From assembly GCA_045810625.1 (NCBI GenBank), contig JBJMVQ010000075.1, forward strand, positions 1 through 64,000: a stretch of 64,000 bases of DNA, read 5' to 3'. The stretch is from JACQFZ01 sp045810625. GTDB taxonomy: Bacteria > Pseudomonadota > Gammaproteobacteria > Acidiferrobacterales > Sulfurifustaceae. The first letter of the stretch is position 1. Every line of letters begins with the position of its first letter. The position numbers and the translations under genes were made by a program. This document shows positions 59,549 through 64,000 of the stretch, one piece after another. A model generated the notes under the pieces. The model was not told the origin of the DNA and did no database searches. It saw only the letters and a list, made by a program, of their open reading frames with translations.

Positions 59549-60498
59549 GGAATCGAGCGGTCGATCAAATCCTGCTGGCGCTGCATGAAATCCTTGAGCG
59601 TATCGATGCCCCACATGCGCAGGATGTAGGAACGCACGGCGGCCTCGACCAGAACCGCAAGGTTGCGTCCGGCGCCGACGAAGAGCACGACCTCGGGGAT
59701 GTCGACGTCGAGGATCGGGCGGGTGAGCTGCTGCGCCTGCAGCCGGTCGAGCTTGTGCAGCCGGCGCTTGTTCATTTTTTCCATGCGTACGATGAGATGC
59801 AGCCGCTTTTTGTGCCGCACCGCCGTCTCGCCGAACATCGTGCGCACGTCCAGAATGCCGAGGCCGCGCACTTCGAGATAGTCGGAGAGCGCGCCGGTCG
59901 GGCTTTGGCCGACGAGCACGTCCGGGCCGATCCGCACGAACTCGACGGCGTCGTCGGCGATCAGGCGATGGTTGCGCGACAGCAGTTCGAGCGCGAGCTC
60001 GCTCTTGCCGATGCCCGATTCGCCCGTGAGCAGCACGCCCATCCCGAGCACTTCCATGTAGACGCCGTGAACGGTGACGCGCGGCGCCAGCTCGCGCGTC
60101 AGGTGATATTGCAGGCGGTCGATGAAAACCGGACTCGGCAGCGGCGAGGTGAAGAAGGGCAGGCGCGCGGCGTCGGCGGCTTGTACGAGATCGCGCGGCG
60201 GTTTCGCGTCGTTCGCGAGGACCACCGCGGCCGTGGTCGGGCAGGCGAAGAGCTGCTCTACCTGCACGGCACGTTCCTTGCGACCGAGGCGTTTCAGATA
60301 TTCGACTTCGGCGACACCGATGACTTGAACGCGGTTCGGGTGAACGAAATTCAGATGACCGACGAGCGCCATCCCCGGGTACTTCGCGGTGGCCGGTTCG
60401 AGCAGGCGCTCGCCGCCCTCGCGTCCCGCCACCCATTTGAGCTTTAGGGTGGTGGCCTGCGCATCAAACAGATCGCGTGCCGTGAGTTGTCGGGTCAT
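59545..60498 (-). CDS. hprK: HPr kinase/phosphorylase
   Basis: A 317-residue bifunctional enzyme that phosphorylates and dephosphorylates Ser46 of HPr. The N-terminal domain (1-125) is followed by Walker A LLTGESGIGKSELALELL, the metal-binding LIADDAVEF, and the family signature LEVRGLGILDVRTMFG. Its substrate HPr, with Ser46, is encoded three genes downstream. It overlaps ptsN upstream by about 35 bases and rapZ by 4. Confidence 0.97.
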   Translation of the reverse strand: MTRQLTARDLFDAQATTLKLKWVAGREGGERLLEPATAKYPGMALVGHLNFVHPNRVQVIGVAEVEYLKRLGRKERAVQVEQLFACPTTAAVVLANDAKPPRDLVQAADAARLPFFTSPLPSPVFIDRLQYHLTRELAPRVTVHGVYMEVLGMGVLLTGESGIGKSELALELLSRNHRLIADDAVEFVRIGPDVLVGQSPTGALSDYLEVRGLGILDVRTMFGETAVRHKKRLHLIVRMEKMNKRRLHKLDRLQAQQLTRPILDVDIPEVVLFVGAGRNLAVLVEAAVRSYILRMWGIDTLKDFMQRQQDLIDRSIP

Positions 60499-60964
60499 GC
60501 GTTGGCCGAGCGGGAAGCGGATGAGTGAGGCGATTATACAACTCCTCCGCGCTCGGTGCGGCGAGCAGTGACTCCCGCCAGGCTTTGTTCGCGAAGAGGC
60601 CGGCCAGCTCGGCGAGGATCTTCAGGTGTTCCTCGTTCGCCTCGAGCGGAACGAGCAAGGCGAACACCATGGTGACTGGCTTATGGTCGAGCGCGCCGTA
60701 ATCGAGCGCGCGTTCGAGCGTGCAGAACGCACCGAGCGCCGCCGGCAGACCGGCGACCCGGCCGTGCGGCAAGGCGACACCGCTGCCAACGCCGGTTGAG
60801 CCCAGCCGCTCGCGGGCGGCGAGCGCATCGGCCGCCTGTTTCGCGTCGAGGATCTCGGTTTCCGCGTGCAACAGCTCGCCGACGCACTCGAAAAGGCGCT
60901 GCTTGGTGGTGGCGGCGACGCCGACCGAAACGCGGCGGCGCGTGAGTAAGGTCTGGATGTACAT
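60464..60964 (-). CDS. ptsN: PTS EIIA-Ntr (nitrogen regulatory)
   Basis: A 166-residue EIIANtr. The phosphorylated His is at 67 in TGVGSGVALPHGRVAGL. It begins MYIQTLLTRRRVSVGVAATT and has the typical VFALLVPLEANEEHLKILAE. EIIANtr regulates potassium uptake and nitrogen/carbon balance. The last 11 codons overlap the 5' end of hprK. It is 14 bases downstream of hpf. Confidence 0.95.
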   Translation of the reverse strand: MYIQTLLTRRRVSVGVAATTKQRLFECVGELLHAETEILDAKQAADALAARERLGSTGVGSGVALPHGRVAGLPAALGAFCTLERALDYGALDHKPVTMVFALLVPLEANEEHLKILAELAGLFANKAWRESLLAAPSAEELYNRLTHPLPARPTHDPTTHGTRSV

Positions 60965-60978
60965 CCGAGAGGAGCGGG

Positions 60979-61299
60979 TTACGACGACCGCTTGAGCGGG
61001 CTATCTTCGCGATGATGGCTGGTCGCTTTTTCTTTGTGTTTCAGCACCTGCCGGTCGAGCTTATCGACGAGCGAATCGATCGCGGCGTACATGTCGCCGT
61101 CGGACGCTTCCGCGTGCAGCGTGATCCCTTTCGCGAAAATGGTCGCCTCCACGAGGTGCCGGTTCTTCTCCACGTGCAGCACGACGTTGCCTGTCGTCAT
61201 GTGATCGAAGTGGCGCTGCAATCGCCCGATTTTTTCGGCCGCGTAGTTGCGTAGCGGTTCGGTCACGTCCATTTGATGCCCGGTCACCGTGAGTTGCAT
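60979..61299 (-). CDS. hpf: ribosome hibernation promoting factor (short form)
   Basis: A 106-residue HPF/YfiA protein with only the ribosome-binding domain: MQLTVTGHQMDVTEPLRNYA, HVEKNRHLVEATIFAKGITL and DGDMYAAIDSLVDKLDRQVL. It binds the 30S A and P sites in stationary phase to form inactive ribosomes. It sits directly after rpoN (20 bases), the conserved order in proteobacteria. The C-terminal long-form dimerisation domain is absent. Confidence 0.95.
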   Translation of the reverse strand: MQLTVTGHQMDVTEPLRNYAAEKIGRLQRHFDHMTTGNVVLHVEKNRHLVEATIFAKGITLHAEASDGDMYAAIDSLVDKLDRQVLKHKEKATSHHREDSPLKRSS

Positions 61300-61319
61300 G
61301 AGTGTTGTCTCCGACGCTA

Positions 61320-62795
61320 TTAGACGATGGACTTGCGCTGATTGGAAGGCGGGATGCTGATCGACTCGCGGTACTTGGCGACGGTACGCCGCGCCACGTG
61401 GATGCCCTGCGCTGCGAGTATTTCGGCGATCTTGCTGTCGCTGATCGGCCGGTTCGGCGGCTCGGCTTCGATCAATTTCTTGATCATGGAGCGGATTGCG
61501 GTTGCGGAACAGGCGCCGCCGTCGGCGGTGGCGACGTGGCTCGAAAAGAAGTATTTCAGCTCGAAGATGCCGCGCGGCGTGAGCATGTATTTATTAGTGG
61601 TGACGCGCGAAATCGTCGACTCGTGCATGCCGACCGCCTCGGCGATGTCGTGCAGCACCAGCGGTTTCATCGCTTCGGGACCGTGGTCGAAAAACGCGCG
61701 CTGGCGATCGACGATGGTGCGAGCGACCTTGAGCAGGGTGTCGTTGCGGCTGTTCAAGCTCTTGATGAACCAGCGCGCCTGCTGCAGCTGGTCTTGCAGA
61801 TATCGGTTCTCCGCGCTCGCGTTGCCGCGCTGGATCATACGCTCGTACAGACCGTTGATGCGCAGCCGCGGCGCGACGTCGTTGTTCAAATCCGCGCGCC
61901 ACACGCCCTTCGTCTTGCGGACGATGATGTCGGGCGCGATGTAGTTCGACAGCACTGGCTGCACCGTTCCACCCGGACGCGGATTCAGCCGCTGAATCAG
62001 CTGAACCGCCTGCTGCAGAATTTCCGGCGTGAGGCGCAGGCTGCGCCGCAGCGCGTTGTAGTCGCGGCTGCCGAGCGCGGCCAGGTGCTCCGGTGTCGCG
62101 AGCTCGAGCGCCTCTTTGCGAAACGGCGTCTCCGGCGCGAGCGCTTTCAGCTGCAGCCGCAGGCATTCGCCAAGATCACGGGCGCCGACGCCGATCGGAT
62201 CGAACTGCTGGATGTGATGCAGCACGGTCTCGATCTCGTCGAGATCGACGTTCACGCCGCGCACGCCGTCGGCGTCGCGCGCGAGAATTTGTTGGACCTC
62301 GTCGAGCTTCAGCGTGAGGTAGCCGTCTTCGTTGATCGCGTCGATCAGCGCCTCGGCGATGCGCCGATCGGTTTCCGAAAGCGGCATCATCTGCATTTGC
62401 CAGAGCAGATGATCGCGTAAGGTCTGCGGCTTGCTGTTGCGCGCGTCGATGTCCGGCCGCTCGCCGTCGCCGCGGCTCGCACTGGCCGCGCCGTCGTAGC
62501 TATCGTCCCATTCGCCTTCACCCGCGCTTTCGCCGAGTGAGACTTCGTCCATGTTCAAATCGGATGGCTCGTCGTTCTCCGGCGCGGATTCGGTTGTGCT
62601 TTCGGCGTCCGCGCCGGCTTCGGTGCGAGTCTCCGGTTCTTCGGCGGCTTCCTCGAGCAACGGGTTGGTTTCGAGCGCTTCGCGGATTTCCTGCTGGAGC
62701 TCGATGGTGGAAAGCTGCAGCAGTCGAATTGCCTGCTGAAGCTGGGGTGTGATCGTGAGATGCTGACCCAGTCTCAGATCAAGTGACTGCTTCAT
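61320..62795 (-). CDS. rpoN: RNA polymerase sigma-54 factor
   Basis: A 491-residue sigma-54. Region I (MKQSLDLRLGQHLTITPQLQ, QAIRLLQLSTIELQQEI) interacts with activators, followed by an acidic region II (about 48-110). The core-binding and HTH parts include EAVGMHESTISRVTTNKYM and GIFELKYFFSSHV. The RpoN box ARRTVAKYRE is near the C-terminus. It directs transcription of nitrogen, motility and stress genes from -24/-12 promoters. Downstream are hpf, ptsN and the PTS genes. Confidence 0.97.
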   Translation of the reverse strand: MKQSLDLRLGQHLTITPQLQQAIRLLQLSTIELQQEIREALETNPLLEEAAEEPETRTEAGADAESTTESAPENDEPSDLNMDEVSLGESAGEGEWDDSYDGAASASRGDGERPDIDARNSKPQTLRDHLLWQMQMMPLSETDRRIAEALIDAINEDGYLTLKLDEVQQILARDADGVRGVNVDLDEIETVLHHIQQFDPIGVGARDLGECLRLQLKALAPETPFRKEALELATPEHLAALGSRDYNALRRSLRLTPEILQQAVQLIQRLNPRPGGTVQPVLSNYIAPDIIVRKTKGVWRADLNNDVAPRLRINGLYERMIQRGNASAENRYLQDQLQQARWFIKSLNSRNDTLLKVARTIVDRQRAFFDHGPEAMKPLVLHDIAEAVGMHESTISRVTTNKYMLTPRGIFELKYFFSSHVATADGGACSATAIRSMIKKLIEAEPPNRPISDSKIAEILAAQGIHVARRTVAKYRESISIPPSNQRKSIV

Positions 62796-62897
62796 AGAGC
62801 GGTGCTAATCGGTTGACTCGTTCCCGATTCCGGGATTGATTACCCCCAGTCTAGTCCACTTTGACCGCGGGCGTTTCGCGCCTCGGAGGAGCTTTTC

Positions 62898-63623
62898 TTA
62901 CAGTCGAAAGTCCTTACCGAGATAAACTCTTCTGACGTCTTCATTATACAGAATCGCCGCCGGCTCGCCTGCCGTCAACACCCGGCCGTCGCTCAGGATG
63001 TAGGCCCGATCGCAGATCTTGAGCGTTTCTCTCACGTTATGGTCGGTGATCAGAACGCCGATACCGCGGCTTTGCAGATGTTTGATGAGTTGCTGGATTT
63101 CGATGACGGAAATGGGATCGACACCCGCAAACGGCTCGTCGAGCAACATGAAGCGCGGTTGCGTCGCAAGCGCACGCGCGATTTCCACGCGCCGGCGTTC
63201 GCCGCCCGAGAGGCTGATGCCGAGCGTGTCGCGCCGGTCGGCAATCTGCAAATCGCGAAGCAGCTCTTCGAGCGTTTGGTCCCGTTCGGCGGCGCTCAGG
63301 TCGGCGCGCGTCTCGAGAATCGCGCGGATGTTGTCGGCCGTCGTCAAATGCCGGAATACCGACGGCTCCTGGGGCAGGTAACCGAGACCCAGGCGCGCAC
63401 GCTTGTGCATCGGCAGACCGGTCACGTCGGTGCCGTCGAGGACGATGTGCCCGTGGTCGACCGGCACGAGGCCGACGATCATATAGAAGCACGTCGTTTT
63501 ACCCGCGCCATTCGGACCGAGCAGGCCGACCACTTCGCCGGCACGCACCTCGAGCGACACGTCGCGCACCACCATGCGCGCGTTGTAGTGCTTGCTGAGC
63601 CCGGTCGCGGCGAGCACGTTCAT
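62898..63623 (-). CDS. lptB: LPS export ABC transporter ATP-binding protein
   Basis: A 241-residue ATPase. Walker A is GLLGPNGAGKTTCFYMIVGL, Q-loop YLPQEPSVFRHLT, signature LSGGERRRVEIARAL and Walker B FMLLDEPFAGVDP, followed by the switch His in LITDHNVRETL. With LptF and LptG it drives LPS from the inner membrane to LptA. ATG 63623 overlaps the lptA stop by ATGA. It is separated from rpoN by 102 bases. Confidence 0.97.
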   Translation of the reverse strand: MNVLAATGLSKHYNARMVVRDVSLEVRAGEVVGLLGPNGAGKTTCFYMIVGLVPVDHGHIVLDGTDVTGLPMHKRARLGLGYLPQEPSVFRHLTTADNIRAILETRADLSAAERDQTLEELLRDLQIADRRDTLGISLSGGERRRVEIARALATQPRFMLLDEPFAGVDPISVIEIQQLIKHLQSRGIGVLITDHNVRETLKICDRAYILSDGRVLTAGEPAAILYNEDVRRVYLGKDFRL

Positions 63624-64000
63624 TGGGCGGCGGGCGCCGGCTTTGTCGGTTGAATGACGGCGGACACCTGACCGTCGTCCTTGCCTTCGGCGCTGAACGT
63701 CTGATCGTCGATCGCGTAGTGCACCACGTTGCCGCGAAAGACATCGTCGTTGCGGTTGAGCTCGGCCGAACCGTAGAGGTCGATGCGGCGCGTGGCCGCG
63801 TGGTACTCGATGCGCGCCGCGCGCCCGCGCAGCTCCTCGCCCCGATCGGTGCGCGTTTGCAGCCGCGCTGGTTCGCCCCACGCGCGTACCCGCTCGACGC
63901 GTCCGTCACGGTTGTGCACTTCGACCCGATCGGCATTCAGCCGCAGTGTCCCCTGCGTCATCACGACGTTGCCGCGATACACCGACACGCCGGTTTTTTC
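63620..64000 (-). CDS. lptA: LPS transport periplasmic protein, 3' part
   Basis: 126 C-terminal residues are visible; the frame is open to the window end (EKTG before VSVYRGNVV), so the start and signal peptide lie beyond 64000. The repeated beta-jellyroll of OstA type is clear: YRGNVVMTQGTLRLNADRVE, YHAATRRIDLYGSAELNRND and VFRGNVVHYAIDDQTFSAEG. LptA forms the periplasmic bridge that carries LPS to LptD. Its stop overlaps lptB. Confidence 0.93.
   Translation of the reverse strand, partial: EKTGVSVYRGNVVMTQGTLRLNADRVEVHNRDGRVERVRAWGEPARLQTRTDRGEELRGRAARIEYHAATRRIDLYGSAELNRNDDVFRGNVVHYAIDDQTFSAEGKDDGQVSAVIQPTKPAPAAQ

Noticed and set aside
1..64000. CRISPR arrays, tRNA or rRNA genes
   Set aside because: No regularly spaced direct repeats and no cloverleaf-like or rRNA sequence was recognised on either strand.

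Overview
The window is GC-rich chromosomal DNA, almost certainly from a beta- or gammaproteobacterium. The evidence is gene order and content: holA-proA-nadD-rsfS, rlmH-maf-rng-yhdP-nitrilase-tldD-pmbA, and a cluster that reads lptA-lptB-rpoN-hpf-ptsN-hprK-rapZ-EIIA-HPr-EI. A complete hprK/rapZ/PTS set beside rpoN is typical of Betaproteobacteria and some early-branching Gammaproteobacteria. I cannot name a genus.

Region 1 (1-7133) is accessory. It opens with the 3' part of an RHS-repeat polymorphic-toxin-like gene. Three small unknown or TPR genes follow and may hold an immunity function, ending at a strong bidirectional hairpin. Next come an unknown membrane protein, an XRE regulator with an inverted repeat over its ribosome binding site, and an unknown gene. 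A decayed zone follows, with a bacterioferritin remnant, a possible cupredoxin remnant and uninterpretable antiparallel open frames, broken only by an intact glutathione S-transferase gene.

Region 2 (7134-13066) holds a VWA/metallopeptidase-like protein with its MoxR ATPase, a divergent unknown gene, a nest of inverted repeats and an Atm1-type ABC exporter. Region 3 (13067-16509) is the housekeeping run holA-proA-nadD-rsfS.

Region 4 (16510-40359) is about 24 kb lying between rsfS and rlmH, which are usually neighbours. It carries a methyltransferase, FMN-binding split-barrel proteins (one broken by a frameshift in a G run), a hydroxypyruvate isomerase-like protein, a MocR regulator divergent from a GNAT gene, an aldo/keto reductase, a small lipoprotein, a lutABC-type lactate-oxidation operon, and three giant tandem PAS/GAF-GGDEF-EAL proteins of about 1195, 1064 and 2097 residues. 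All genes from 40117 down to 22265 run on the minus strand, so the c-di-GMP proteins and lut genes may be co-transcribed.

Region 5 (40360-52392) is housekeeping: rlmH, maf, rng, yhdP, a nitrilase, tldD, pmbA and mgtE. Region 6 (52393-56278) has an unusual lipoprotein/membrane protein, a small WYL-like protein and a secreted beta-propeller. Region 7 (56279-64000) is a minus-strand regulatory PTS/RpoN/LPS-transport cluster, with start-stop overlaps at several of its junctions. No EIIB or EIIC sugar permease is present. HPr has both His15 and Ser46, but the mannose-type EIIA has Gln where the phosphorylated His should be.

The points most worth following up are the EIIA lacking its active-site histidine, the tandem c-di-GMP giants beside lut genes, the RHS tip and its downstream genes, and the SD-covering hairpin of the XRE gene. 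I saw no CRISPR array, tRNA, rRNA, integrase or intact insertion sequence.
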